From CAZSSM01 sp964609385 (GTDB lineage Bacteria; Planctomycetota; Planctomycetia; Isosphaerales; Isosphaeraceae): DNA of 64,000 bases. Made by a program: the position numbers and the translations under genes. The DNA is taken from assembly GCA_964609385.1 (NCBI GenBank), contig CAZSSM010000025.1, positions 1 to 64,000 on the forward strand, in the 5' to 3' direction. A model generated the notes under the pieces. The model worked only from the letters and a program-made list of their open reading frames with translations. It had not been told where the DNA came from and did not search any database. Every line of letters begins with the position of its first letter. Within the stretch, counting starts at the first letter, position 1. Positions 8,734 through 18,259 of the stretch are shown piece after piece.

Positions 8734-9678
8734 ATGCTACTTGTGGCGGGTCCCTCGATGCGCGACGTGGCGTCGAGGATCACCATCGGGTCGCAACGGT
8801 CGTCGGGATCATCAGGGACGGGCATCGTGGTTCCCAATCGGGCCATCACCAGACGCATCTGCGTAGCGCTCCGGGCGGGTCAGCCGATGGACCTGGCCTG
8901 CACCGCCGTCGGTGTCGATGCCTCGACCCTGAAGCGCTGGCTGGCCCTCGGCGAGGCGGCCTATCGCGAGTCCGAGGAAGAGGACCCGCATTGCCGCTTC
9001 TTCGAGGCATTCGTCAAGGCGTTGGAATACGCCGACTCGCGTCGCGACAACGAACCGCAACCGTCCGAACCCAAGCCTGAGCCGCCGCCGAAACCCCGAA
9101 GTGAACCGCGACGAACCCGAAGCGCCCGATCCTCGGAGGCTCCTCCGCTGGTCTGGTTGGTCGTGGAGGAAGCGCCAATCGAGATCGTCATCGGGTCCCG
9201 ACCGCCCTGGGTCTATGAGACCCCCTCGGCGCCGGACCCGGTCCCAGCAACCGAGACCCCTCGACCGTCACAGCTCGAGGACGCGTCGTTCGAGGACGCG
9301 CCTGCGATGCCGGCCGAGCCCGAGGAGTCCGACCCGCGTCGCGACGCACCGATCGGGGAGGATCTCGCGGTCATCGCGATCGGCCTGGCCACCCTGGTCG
9401 TCCTGATCGCGGCTGTCCTACTAACCCTCGCGGCCATTCCCGTCGCGATGGCTGGCTTCGTCGTGATCGGGACCGTTCGACTAACAATCGGCTCGTTGTA
9501 CCGCTGGCGGGCTGGTCTGATCGCCCTGCGTAGCGGGGGGACCGGGGTCCTCGCGATCCCCGGTCGGGCCACCCGGTTCACGTCTCGCGAGAGGCGTCGT
9601 CCGGCGATGGTCGTCTCCGGGGATCGGACGGACGGCTCGGTCGCGTTGGCCGGTCGGTTGCGGCCTCAACAGGAATGA
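8734..9678 (+). CDS. Predicted HTH-domain protein with proline-rich linker and membrane segment
   Basis: About 314 residues, not recognised as a named family. Residues about 33-100 look like a helix-turn-helix of the phage terminase small-subunit/transposase type: repeated helices around ACTAVGVDASTLKRWLALGE, then an acidic helix and FFEAFVKALEYA. A long linker rich in Pro, Glu, Ser and Arg (about 100-205) follows, then a strong hydrophobic segment (LAVIAIGLATLVVLIAAVLL and following, about 210-250) and a basic tail. Start uncertain: ATG at 8734 is used, while GTG at 8827 has AGGGACGG upstream and begins just before the HTH. A DNA-binding-like domain tethered to a membrane could be a membrane-anchored regulator; this is inference only. 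Confidence 0.6.
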   Translation: MLLVAGPSMRDVASRITIGSQRSSGSSGTGIVVPNRAITRRICVALRAGQPMDLACTAVGVDASTLKRWLALGEAAYRESEEEDPHCRFFEAFVKALEYADSRRDNEPQPSEPKPEPPPKPRSEPRRTRSARSSEAPPLVWLVVEEAPIEIVIGSRPPWVYETPSAPDPVPATETPRPSQLEDASFEDAPAMPAEPEESDPRRDAPIGEDLAVIAIGLATLVVLIAAVLLTLAAIPVAMAGFVVIGTVRLTIGSLYRWRAGLIALRSGGTGVLAIPGRATRFTSRERRRPAMVVSGDRTDGSVALAGRLRPQQE

Positions 9679-10153
9679 GACGCTCGGCGCCCCGGAGGAT
9701 CGCCGGGCGATCGGCTGCGCAACGGACCGGGTGTCGTCTCCGGCCCACCATCCGTGGGGTCGGGTCTCCGCGACATCAACGTCGATGCGTTGCCCAGGTC
9801 GATCGTCAGACCCGCGCGACACAGGGCGCCGGAGCGGATCCACGACGAGACGGGTCCGCACGTCCGCGAGGAGCGGGGGCTCTTTGGCAATCCGGAACCA
9901 CATGGATCGAAACATCGACCGATTTCGATGCGATCGGCCGCGACGTCCTCGTATGCGCGGAGACCGAACCAACGTTCGGATTGTGACGGCTGAGACCCGG
10001 CATCGACGGGTAAATTCGGCCGGAAACGCCCGGCCGGATAGTCATCGAGGTGCCGGCGATCGGGTCGATCGGAGGAATCGGCGATGCTTCGCGAAATCTT
10101 CCGGTTCATGAGACTACGTTGGCGTCGCTCTTGGCCCCAACCCCACCGAACGC

Positions 10154-10294
10154 CGTGCTGGGGTGGCTGGGGACTGCGAGCGCCGCGAGCAGACCCCGGG
10201 ATCGATGGCTCGAGTCGTCCAACCTGTCGACGGAACGGTCGGCCCGCTCACCCGGCTCGGCCCCAGGGGCTGGCCCCGAAGCGGCCCGGTCCCC
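10154..10294 (+). repeat. Dispersed planctomycete repeat, copy 1
   Basis: Begins with GTGCTGGGGTGGCTGGGGAC, then CTGCGAGCG..GCG..GCAGACCCCGG, and ends with CCAGGGGCTGG and GCGGCCCGGTCCC. The reverse complement of 10424-10564 has the same blocks at the same internal offsets (the CCAGGG block starts 109 bases from the outer edge in both), with a diverged middle. A shared translated shadow, GWLGTAS, occurs in both copies. Confidence 0.75.
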
Positions 10295-10423
10295 GGCCAC
10301 CCCGACCGGCGGTCTTCCCATGCTCGAGAAAAGGGCAGGGCCATCGATTTCGCACGATGAACCAGTTTTCCTCATCGAGTGTCACCGCTTCGTCAGAAAT
10401 ATCAGGCATTATCGATTTATAGG

Positions 10424-10564
10424 GAACGGGCCCGCTCAAGGACCAGTCCCTGGAACCAACCAAGAGAGCTGGACGGTGGGCTCGGACCTCCGATCGACAA
10501 CCTTGAGGACATGGGCACCGGGGTCTGCTCCGCAACGCTCGCAGTCCCCAGCCACCCAAGCACG
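10424..10564 (-). repeat. Dispersed planctomycete repeat, copy 2, inverted
   Basis: Its reverse complement begins GTGCTTGGGTGGCTGGGGAC and ends GAGCGGGCCCGTTCCC. It is collinear with copy 1 but diverged, and 129 bases separate the copies. It ends about 45 bases before the stop of the leftward dehydrogenase gene, so it lies in that gene's 3' flank. Confidence 0.75.
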
Positions 10565-10608
10565 CCAATTGATCCATAGAGAATCATGTCAAGAATAAAA
10601 TCAAACAC

Positions 10609-13600
10609 CTAATCGATCAATTCCGCTCGTCCCGCCGGGTCTTCCAGGTCGATCAGCTCGACGCGGAGCGGGGCGGTCCGGCCCGGGGCGATCTTGAAGG
10701 CGAACCGATGCCGGCCGCGCGGGAGGTCGAGGACGATCCGCTCGGCGCGGAGGTTGTCCATCAGATCGTTGCGGGTGATCCGCAGGCCGTTGGTGTTGTT
10801 GATCCGCAACCCGATGCTGCCCGGCCGGGTGACCTCGATCGAGAAGGCGACCGTGTTGCCGCGGACCTCGGCCATCGGCAACGTGCCGTCGACATGGCTG
10901 GTCAACGTCGAGCCGTCGGCCAGTTCCCAGGTCCGGACGTAACGGTTGGTCGGCACGCAATAGGGGCCGTCGGTGCCGAGCGCGGCTAGGAACGCGGTCA
11001 GGTCCAGGAACTCGTCGCGGCGAAGCGTGGCGGTCAAGTTGGCGGGCATCAACGACGTCGGGCTGATGACCCGCTCGTCGATCTCGTCGCTGGGTACGAC
11101 GACCTCGCGGTTGTTGGCGTCGAGCAACACGAGTTCGCGGGCCCCCTCGCGGACGAGCAGGCCGTTGAGGATCCGGCCGTCGCTCGTGGCCACGACCGTC
11201 GCGTTGTAGCCCTCCTTGATCTTGGCCGAGGGCTCCAGCAACGACTCGACGATGTAGTCGACCGGCGAGCTGGCGCCCAGCGACATCAGGTTGGGACCGA
11301 CCCGACCGCCACCCGTGCCGATGGCGTGACAGGTGACGCAGGCCAGTTCGGTGCGTCGATAGATCGCTTCACCACGCGAAGGGTCGCCGTACCGCGCGAC
11401 CTCCTCGACCAGCGCGGCCCGCTCCTCGGGGGTTAACGCCTCGGCGACCGTCGCCAAGCCGCCGGCCGACTGGAAGGCCTCCAAGAGCGGTCGGACCCGG
11501 TCGTCGGCCGCCCCGATCCGACGGACCGCCCGCGTGGCCACCCGACGATCCAGGACGACGCCCCGGATCGCCCCGGCCAGCGTCGAGGGGCCGTCGCGAT
11601 CGCGGAGGAACGCGTCGAGCAACGGCGCCAACGCGTCGGCCTCCTCGGGATCCAGATCGGTCAACCAGTCGACCGCCAAGGCGGAGGCACCTTCCGGATC
11701 GAGGCCGACCAGCGCGGCGATCGCAGAGGAGCGAGCGCCGGTCTCCTGGGCCACATCGGCCAAGGCTCGGAGGTCGTCGACGGCGCCCAGCGCGGCCAGT
11801 CCGTCGATCGCGGCGCGTCGGAAGCTCGGGGCCGTCTCGACGTCCCGTGCGGTCGTCGAGAGCCGTGGTCGGAGCGGTTCGACGCGCCAGAGGCCGACCA
11901 GTCGGAGGGCATCCGGTTCGTCGAGCAGGGTCGCCAACGCGCCGAGGTCGCCGGTCGGCGAGGCCCCGCGCCTCCGGGCGGCTCGGACCAACGCGGCCAG
12001 GCAGGCCTCCCGACGCTCGGGCTGAGCCAGGGCGATCTCCCAGAGCGCCTGGAGATGGTCGGCGCGGCCGAGGCGGCCGATCAGATCGAGGACGTCGGCG
12101 TGTTGCTCGTCGGCAACACGTCCGGCTTTCAGCAGCGCGACCAGCGGATCGAGCCCCGCCGGATCCTCAATGGCGCGGAGGGCGAAGACGACCTTGCGGG
12201 CGTTATCGGCGAACGCCAAGGAGCCGGCCAGGAACGGCCCGAGCCACTCCCGCTTGAGTTCGCGGATGGTCAGCCAGAGGGCGTAGTCGAGGTTGGCGTC
12301 GACCCCGTGGTCGAGCGCTTCGAGGGCGACGTCGGCCGCCTCGGCGGTCCCAAAGGTCCGGAGGCCGTACAGGGCCTCGAGCCGGACGCGCGGATGCTCG
12401 TCATGGACGGCGCGTTCCAGGGCGCTCAGAGAGTCGAACCCGGACGTCTCCAGGGTCGCCGGCGCCTCCAGGAGGGTCGTCGACAGGACGCGGACGGCGG
12501 CGGCGCGAACCCGATGGTCGTCCGAAGTGAGGCACGTGTTTAAAAGCGGAATCGAGGGACGTCGGATCGCCTCCGAGGTCCAGAGGGCTTCGAGTCGGTG
12601 ATGATCCGAATCGGGGTCGTCCGGGTCGAGCCGCTCGACCCAAGCGCCCAGGGCGTCGTCAACGCGCCGGGGGTCGCGGAGCTTGAGATGGACCTTGGCC
12701 AACCGCCTGGTCGTCTCCTCGGGACTCTTGAGCAGGTCGAGCAGCCCTTCGATCGATGCGTCGACGATCGACGGGGCGGGCGCCGGCCGTCGACCCGCGA
12801 CCGAGAGCCGCCAGATCCGGCCGTGGCGGTCGTCGCGACGCGGATCGCGGAAGTCGACCTCGCCGTGGTTGATGATCGGGTTGTGCCAGTCGGCGTTGTA
12901 GAGGGCGCCGTCGGGACCGAGCTTGAGGTCGTCGGGCCGGAAGGCGGGGTCGCGACTGGTCAACACGTCGGTGCGCTGACGTGAGAGATAGCCGGAACCT
13001 TGTTCGGAGATCGTGAAACGGTTGATCCGATTGCCCCGGAAGTCGGCCGTCAGCAGGTCGTCCCGCCAACGTTGGGGGAAATGGCGACCGCTGATCTGGA
13101 CCAGGCCGCAGTGCTTGGGCTGACCGGGGTTGAGCCCCTGGAGGATCCGAGCCGCGTCGACGGCGGTGGTGTAGGCCGAGCCGGGGAAGGCGTCGTTGAT
13201 CCCCTCGCCGCCGGCCCCGTCGGTGGCGAAGGCCTGGCCGTATCGGTCGAAGGCCAATCCCCAAGGGTTGACCAGGCCCCGCATCACGACGTCGAGCCGC
13301 CCGGTCTCGGGCCGGAGCCGCCAGAGGCCCGAACCCATCAGTCGACGGACACCGAAAGGCGTCTCAACGTGGCTGTGGATGTAGATCGACTGGAAGAACC
13401 TCAGGGCCGCGTCGGGTCCCCAACCGAAGGTGTGGAGGATGTGGTGGGTGTCCTCGGTCCCGAACCCGGCCAGGACCACCCGCCTCCGGTCGGCGCGGCC
13501 GTCGCCGTCGTCGTCGACGAGATGGAGCAGCTCGGTCGAGTTGGCCACGAACGCCCCGCCACGCTCGTCGGGCAGGACGGCGGTTGGGATCAGGAGGTCG

Positions 13601-14964
13601 TCGGCGAAGACGGTCCGTTGATCGGCTCGGCCGTCGCCATCGGTGTCCTCCAGGATCAGGATCTGGTCCTTGGGCCGGGCGCCGGGCCGGATCTGGGGAT
13701 AGATCGGGCTGGTCGCCACCCAGAGCCGCCCCCGCGCATCGAAGTTCATATGAATCGGATTGGCCACCATCGGCTCGACGGCGAAGGGGGCGATCTCCAA
13801 GCCCTCGTCGAGCGTGAACAAAGCCCGCTGTTGCTCGGGTGTGTTGGCCTCGAAGGCGCGCTCGCGTTCGGGAGGCCCCTCGAGTTCCGGGGGCAACGGC
13901 TCGCCCCGGACAAAGGCCCGGATCCGCGCCTCGGCCCGCGCGATCCAGGCGTCGAACTCGGCGATCTCGATCGCGTTCTGTCCCTGCTCATGCTGACGAA
14001 AGCCGCGCAGATAGGTTTCGTTCTGAGGCCGGTAGCGATGGAAGACCAAGTCGTTCTTGCGGGCGATCAACGTGCGGAGTTGTTCGAAGCCCTCGGCCTC
14101 AAAGTCGTGCGGGACCCCGAGCCGATCCAGCAAGGCCCCAGCGATGACGCGATAGCCGTTCGCGTTGTAGCGGATCGTGTCATGGGTCATCGGCTTGTCC
14201 GACTCGTCGAGCCTCGAGGTCATCGTTGTGAACAGGTCGACGAACCGGACGGACGGGCCTTGACGGTCGACGAACCGCCGGAGCGCCTCGGTGACGGCGC
14301 GTCGTTCGCGGTTGATCGCCGACGGATCGGGCCAGGGGGGTGCGAGCTGCTCAGCCGGCAGTGGGGAAACGACCACGATCCGATCGGTCCCACGACGGAT
14401 CAGGTCGACCAGGCGTTCGTAGCCTCTGAGGAACGCCGCGAACCGATCCGCCTCGGCCTCGCCGTCACCATCCCCTTCGACGAGGTTGGCCCCGTAGAAG
14501 AGCATCACGACGGTTGGCTGGAGCCGCTCCAGTTCGGCGGTCAACCGCGCGAAGCCCTCCTCAGCTCCGTTGAAGTAGCCTCGAGCCGATGCCGAAGGGG
14601 TGTCGCCGGCCCAGCCCAAGGTCCGGATCGTCAGGTCGAGGTCGTCGAAGTGTCGGGTCAGGGCCGCCTCGAAGAGGTTCTCCTTGCGGTCCTGTTCGAG
14701 GTACTCCGATCCGAGCATCACGATCCGATCGCCGTGTCGGAGGGTCCAAGGACGCAACTCCCCTGTCCGATCGTCGATCGCCGATGCCCGCAGATCGTTT
14801 CCCCACGAACCGGCAACGATCAGGAGCAGGAGCAGGAGGAAGCCGAACACCAAGGTGATCCGAGATCCTCTGGATCGGGAGGCGGACCGGACCTCGGTCG
14901 AGGACCGTCGCGCCCGGCCATCGGACGTCTTCGGGGCGTTCGTGGAGGGGATGGGGACGGTCAT
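10609..14964 (-). CDS. Fused SGNH-like / PVC dehydrogenase propeller / HEAT / cytochrome c protein
   Basis: A 1451-residue protein. A basic N-terminus and a hydrophobic helix (about 37-53, LVFGFLLLLLLIVAG) export or anchor it. Residues about 65-300 form an SGNH-hydrolase-like domain (GDRIVMLGSEYLE, TLGWAGDTP, VVMLFYGAN); the usual C-terminal DxxH block reads DTIRYNANGY, with Arg where His is expected. A propeller follows (about 370-720) with EDTDGDGRAD turns, then HEAT-like repeats (about 740-1170), a cytochrome c domain with CVTCH at 1209-1213 and SLMPANL, and a C-terminal beta domain. ATG at 14964 has AGGAAGG upstream; the frame stays open to 15567 but that extension is not homologous. The same modules occur as two separate genes at 18762 and 21613. 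Likely a periplasmic sugar-oxidising c-type cytochrome complex; substrate unknown. Confidence 0.93.
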   Translation of the reverse strand: MTVPIPSTNAPKTSDGRARRSSTEVRSASRSRGSRITLVFGFLLLLLLIVAGSWGNDLRASAIDDRTGELRPWTLRHGDRIVMLGSEYLEQDRKENLFEAALTRHFDDLDLTIRTLGWAGDTPSASARGYFNGAEEGFARLTAELERLQPTVVMLFYGANLVEGDGDGEAEADRFAAFLRGYERLVDLIRRGTDRIVVVSPLPAEQLAPPWPDPSAINRERRAVTEALRRFVDRQGPSVRFVDLFTTMTSRLDESDKPMTHDTIRYNANGYRVIAGALLDRLGVPHDFEAEGFEQLRTLIARKNDLVFHRYRPQNETYLRGFRQHEQGQNAIEIAEFDAWIARAEARIRAFVRGEPLPPELEGPPERERAFEANTPEQQRALFTLDEGLEIAPFAVEPMVANPIHMNFDARGRLWVATSPIYPQIRPGARPKDQILILEDTDGDGRADQRTVFADDLLIPTAVLPDERGGAFVANSTELLHLVDDDGDGRADRRRVVLAGFGTEDTHHILHTFGWGPDAALRFFQSIYIHSHVETPFGVRRLMGSGLWRLRPETGRLDVVMRGLVNPWGLAFDRYGQAFATDGAGGEGINDAFPGSAYTTAVDAARILQGLNPGQPKHCGLVQISGRHFPQRWRDDLLTADFRGNRINRFTISEQGSGYLSRQRTDVLTSRDPAFRPDDLKLGPDGALYNADWHNPIINHGEVDFRDPRRDDRHGRIWRLSVAGRRPAPAPSIVDASIEGLLDLLKSPEETTRRLAKVHLKLRDPRRVDDALGAWVERLDPDDPDSDHHRLEALWTSEAIRRPSIPLLNTCLTSDDHRVRAAAVRVLSTTLLEAPATLETSGFDSLSALERAVHDEHPRVRLEALYGLRTFGTAEAADVALEALDHGVDANLDYALWLTIRELKREWLGPFLAGSLAFADNARKVVFALRAIEDPAGLDPLVALLKAGRVADEQHADVLDLIGRLGRADHLQALWEIALAQPERREACLAALVRAARRRGASPTGDLGALATLLDEPDALRLVGLWRVEPLRPRLSTTARDVETAPSFRRAAIDGLAALGAVDDLRALADVAQETGARSSAIAALVGLDPEGASALAVDWLTDLDPEEADALAPLLDAFLRDRDGPSTLAGAIRGVVLDRRVATRAVRRIGAADDRVRPLLEAFQSAGGLATVAEALTPEERAALVEEVARYGDPSRGEAIYRRTELACVTCHAIGTGGGRVGPNLMSLGASSPVDYIVESLLEPSAKIKEGYNATVVATSDGRILNGLLVREGARELVLLDANNREVVVPSDEIDERVISPTSLMPANLTATLRRDEFLDLTAFLAALGTDGPYCVPTNRYVRTWELADGSTLTSHVDGTLPMAEVRGNTVAFSIEVTRPGSIGLRINNTNGLRITRNDLMDNLRAERIVLDLPRGRHRFAFKIAPGRTAPLRVELIDLEDPAGRAELID

Positions 14965-15394
14965 CAGCGTCGATCCTTCCTGTCGGCCGGTCCAGACGAG
15001 TCCCGGGCAAGGCGGGCGGTGGTGGACTCGCACAATCAAAGGATGAGCCGTCTCCGATCCGAATCGGCCCGACGTGGGGACCGCTCCGACATCGAGAGGG
15101 CTTAACCCATCGTGATGGGAGGCCATGCGCAAGGAAAGGGCAAGTCCCGACACCGGCTCGATTTCGGGAAATCCCGGTCGTTCATCTTGCATCAGGTCAA
15201 GGCCCACCGGAATGATGAACCGCGCCGAGCCCTGGCCGTTCCCCCATCGCCCACGACGGTCACGGATCACGTTGCCGGATCGCGTGGCGCTCCATCTCGC
15301 GCTGACCCTTTGGCAGACCGACAACCATGAATCGACGAGAATCGACGAGTCACCTGTCGCGGACACGAACCGCGCGAACCTCGCAGGTAGGTCC
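14965..15394. other. Divergent intergenic region
   Basis: A 430-base interval between the leftward fused dehydrogenase gene and the rightward gene at 15395; both promoters should be here. Open frames extend into it from both sides but without start context or homology. No other feature seen. Confidence 0.5.
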
Positions 15395-16348
15395 ATGAAC
15401 GCACAGGAATGGCGCGATTGCGCACAGCCCCACCGGATGATCGAGGCGCTCCCCCAGACCGCCGGATCACGTCGCAAGCTTCGTCGGTTCCTCAGCGAAT
15501 GCGTCGACGTGTTGGAACCGTCCATCCGCTCGTGGCAGGGCGAAACGATCCTGGAGGTGATTCGCACCGAGGCCTACATGCAGCCGAACTCAAAGGGCAC
15601 CTGGGCCGAGGCTGAGTCGATGGTCACCGCGCAGGTCATCCGGACCTATGAGAACTCGGCGCACGGATGGTCCCGGCCCCTCGACCAGCTCGAGGCCGAA
15701 CGCGGTCAGGTCTGGGCCAGCAGCGCCCTCCGAATGGCCCTGCTGGCCGTCGATCCCAAACAAGAGGCCGCGACCACCGAGTCTCGACACGAGGAATCGG
15801 CAGGCGAACGACCCGGTCGGCCCCCCAACGGACTTGGACTGGGGACCCGTCAGACGGTCCAATCCCTGGAATCCCAGTGCACACGCATCAGTTGCTGGAC
15901 CGCCGACGCCATCGACCATCTGACCCGCGCCGAGGCCCTCAGGCGCCGATCGCCCCAGTCCTTGGAGGCCGTCCCAACCCACATCGCCGCCGAGGGCGAG
16001 GCCGCCAAACGACGCGAATTCCGACGCCAGGCCGACCTGCTCCGCGAACTCGTCGGCGAGGATCCCCAGCAAACCCTCGAACCCGAACCCGATTGGCTCA
16101 TCTGGAACGACGGCCTCGTCCTCCGGATCGCCGAGACGATCACCCGCGATCACGACTTCGAGGCCATGCCGATCCTGGCCGACGCCCTGGAAGAGGCCGG
16201 CTGCGAGGAGCGGTCGATCCTCGACCATCTCCGGGGACCCGGTCCCCATCGGCCCGGATGCTGGGTCCTCGACCTGCTCGAGGAACCCATCTGCAAAGCG
16301 AGCCAAGGACACCCACTACGCAACCCGAAACGCCCAAGCCCAACGTAA
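15395..16348 (+). CDS. Gemmata-type hypothetical protein (cytoplasmic)
   Basis: A 317-residue protein without signal or membrane segments. The N-terminus (MNAQEWRDCAQPHRMIEAL, then SRRKLRRFLSECVDVL) has the pattern of a large planctomycete paralogous group that opens with an MTEAEWLAC-D-P-like box and an RKLR-F helix. The C-terminus (MPILADALEEAGC, then ILDHLRGPGPHRPGCWVLDLL) matches a short domain common in those proteins, written from memory as ADALQEAGC..D.L.HCR.PGPH..GCWVVDL. The middle is helical and variable. The group is very numerous in Gemmata-like genomes; its role is unknown. ATG at 15395 is supported by AGGTAGG seven bases upstream; an upstream in-frame start at 15125 would add 90 low-complexity residues. 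Confidence 0.75.
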   Translation: MNAQEWRDCAQPHRMIEALPQTAGSRRKLRRFLSECVDVLEPSIRSWQGETILEVIRTEAYMQPNSKGTWAEAESMVTAQVIRTYENSAHGWSRPLDQLEAERGQVWASSALRMALLAVDPKQEAATTESRHEESAGERPGRPPNGLGLGTRQTVQSLESQCTRISCWTADAIDHLTRAEALRRRSPQSLEAVPTHIAAEGEAAKRREFRRQADLLRELVGEDPQQTLEPEPDWLIWNDGLVLRIAETITRDHDFEAMPILADALEEAGCEERSILDHLRGPGPHRPGCWVLDLLEEPICKASQGHPLRNPKRPSPT

Positions 16349-16627
16349 AGACAGGTCAAACCCGACTAGCCGCCGAACAACGGAAGACCTTACGCCTCAG
16401 ACGCACCATGCGGTCTTTTGAGGCCCGATTGGCCCACAAGCACAAGGGTAGGAACGCCCCCTCACAACCGACACGGCAAACTCAACCTGACCACAAAACC
16501 CAACACAACCCCGACATTTTCTCCAGTTCGAGCCGAAGCACGGCCGAGAAATTACCGAGGGAAGGCGTCTCTCAACGCGAAGCGGGGCGCGTGGCGAGTC
16601 GTCGCCTGGTCAGAGGGGTATGGGCCG

Positions 16628-18184
16628 ATGCGGGTGGAACGGTTTCTCGGGTGGATCATCACGTTCGCTCTTCTGGCCGGGGGATCGGTCTCAGCCTCGC
16701 CATATCAGGCCGACGAGTTCGATCCAGGCCGCTACCCACCGCGCCCCGAATCGGCACTCCCAGAGATCGAGCCGTCGGTTACGAGATCGGAGTCGGATGC
16801 GTCGACGCGCGAGACCGAGGGCGAGGACGTTGTTGAGGGCGATCACGAGGAGTCGGGCGAACCGATCCCTTCGGAGCAGGGGGGCGAAGAGTTCGGCATG
16901 TCCGAAGGTGTCGAGGGACTCTTCACGCTCCGGGGGACGATCCCCAAGGGTGCGCCGCTGTTCGACATCAAGTCGGGTCGGATGTTGCCTGGGGCGCAGG
17001 ACTATCAGTTGACCTTCGGGATCCTCTCGCAAATCGATGCGCGGTTCTTCACGCCCAACGACCGCGACCCTCAGCGGAGCGGGCTCTACCTGCCCCGGAC
17101 GTGGTTTCTCTTCGAGGGGAAGTTGGGCGAGCCGTACGAGTTCCAGGCGGCCATCGCGCGGGGGATCGAGGGCGACTTCGACATCCTCGACGCGGCGCTG
17201 GACATCGCCTGGGACGAGCGATTGAAGCTCAAGTTCGGCCGATTCTTGACGCCTTACAGCTTCGAGTGGTACGACCACCTGCCACCGTTCTTCATCGCGC
17301 CGGAGCGTTCGCTGTTCGCCTTGAACTTCGGCCTGGAACGGCAAGTCGGTGTGATGGCACACGGGTTCCTCAACGAGGGGCAGTTCGAGTACGCCGTCGG
17401 CGGCTTCGATTCCCGCCTGATCACGGCAGCCGATCTGGGTGGGGGCTACCTGGGCGTCGGCTATATCAACAGCCGGCCGTTCCTGAACGCGGGGATCCCG
17501 TCGCTGCGGAACCTCAACGTGGGCGCCTCGATCGCCGGCGGGACGCGGGTTCGCCGCGAGGTCGCGCCGCCATTGCGGACTGCCGTCAGCACCGGCGAGT
17601 TGACCATCGAGGACGATCTGGGTGAGGGGGCCGCCGACGCCGCCTCACCGACGTTCCTGATCTTCAACGAGGGGGTCAATCGGTTCGGCGACGAACTGCT
17701 GGGCGCTATCCACCTCTCGTGGTACTTGGGGAGCGGCTCGATCGAGACCGAGTTCTACGGGGCCAGCTTCGGGCACGCTTTAGGCGCCGTAGATCCCGAG
17801 CAAATTCCGATCTTCGGCTTCCACACGACCGGCTCCTACTTTTTGACCGGCGAGCAGGTCGAACGCCGGACGTTCGTCGACCCGATCCGCCCGTTCTGGA
17901 CCGGGCGCGGCGTCGGTGGGCCGGGCGCGATCGAGGCGTATGCCCGCTTCGCCTATCTCGAACTCGGCGAGGAGGTCTTCGACGAGGGGTTCGCCGACCC
18001 AGACCTCTGGAGCCGCGCCTCGGCCACGACCGATATCGGCATCAATTGGTATCTGACCCGCAACGTCCGGTTCATCTTCGGCTGGCAGCACAACCTCTTC
18101 GGCTCGGCCATCCTCAAGAACGACGAAGGCGACTTCAGCCGAACCACCGACTTCTTCTGGATCCGGGGACAGTTCTATTTCTAA
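16628..18184 (+). CDS. Outer-membrane porin, phosphate-selective porin O/P family
   Basis: A 518-residue beta-barrel protein. A signal peptide (hydrophobic core about 8-25, ending VSASP) is followed by an acidic, low-complexity stretch (about 30-95), then a barrel of about 400 residues. Family hallmarks are the GKLGEPYEFQAAIARG strand, KLKFGRFLTPYSFEW, APERSLFALNFGLERQVG and a final aromatic strand ending FFWIRGQFYF, the C-terminal Phe expected for BAM recognition. It should form a channel for anions or small solutes; despite the family name there is no phosphate-uptake gene nearby. ATG at 16628 is chosen because the signal peptide starts there; the frame is open to 16418. The acidic N-terminal insertion may contact peptidoglycan or the periplasm. 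Confidence 0.88.
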   Translation: MRVERFLGWIITFALLAGGSVSASPYQADEFDPGRYPPRPESALPEIEPSVTRSESDASTRETEGEDVVEGDHEESGEPIPSEQGGEEFGMSEGVEGLFTLRGTIPKGAPLFDIKSGRMLPGAQDYQLTFGILSQIDARFFTPNDRDPQRSGLYLPRTWFLFEGKLGEPYEFQAAIARGIEGDFDILDAALDIAWDERLKLKFGRFLTPYSFEWYDHLPPFFIAPERSLFALNFGLERQVGVMAHGFLNEGQFEYAVGGFDSRLITAADLGGGYLGVGYINSRPFLNAGIPSLRNLNVGASIAGGTRVRREVAPPLRTAVSTGELTIEDDLGEGAADAASPTFLIFNEGVNRFGDELLGAIHLSWYLGSGSIETEFYGASFGHALGAVDPEQIPIFGFHTTGSYFLTGEQVERRTFVDPIRPFWTGRGVGGPGAIEAYARFAYLELGEEVFDEGFADPDLWSRASATTDIGINWYLTRNVRFIFGWQHNLFGSAILKNDEGDFSRTTDFFWIRGQFYF

Positions 18185-18259
18185 ACTTATTCATTATATA
18201 ATTATAATTAATGATAGTTATTTGATATTTAAAATACGTTTATAATTTATATATTTTAA
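18185..18259. other. AT-rich block after the porin gene
   Basis: Almost pure A/T for about 75 bases immediately after the porin stop, with several overlapping TTATAATTAATGAT-like short palindromes. It may act as a transcription end or promoter region. It contrasts sharply with its GC-rich neighbours. Confidence 0.4.

Larger units (their letters stand above)
9679..10608. other. Long non-coding stretch containing an inverted repeat pair
   Basis: About 930 bases without a supportable gene. Open frames here encode Arg/Pro/Ser-rich sequences with no start context or family resemblance. The right half holds two diverged 141-bp repeats facing each other (10154-10294 and 10424-10564), and the segment between them is locally AT-richer. 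No tRNA or riboswitch-like fold was recognised. Confidence 0.55.

Noticed and set aside
9666..10109. 147-codon minus-strand frame in the non-coding stretch
   Set aside because: Arg/Pro/Ser-rich, no ribosome-binding site or homology; likely chance opening in GC-rich DNA.
10050..10608. Overlapping small frames encoding GWLGTAS-containing peptides
   Set aside because: They are translations of the 141-bp repeat copies and not independent genes, although such frames are often annotated as hypothetical proteins.
13000..15105. 701-codon plus-strand open frame opposite the fused dehydrogenase gene
   Set aside because: Shadow of the minus-strand gene; no recognisable motifs and it runs through both the coding region and the promoter gap.
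15636..16836. Overlapping frames inside and after the Gemmata-type hypothetical gene
   Set aside because: Shadows of the 15395-16348 gene, which has a proper start site and recognisable N- and C-terminal blocks.
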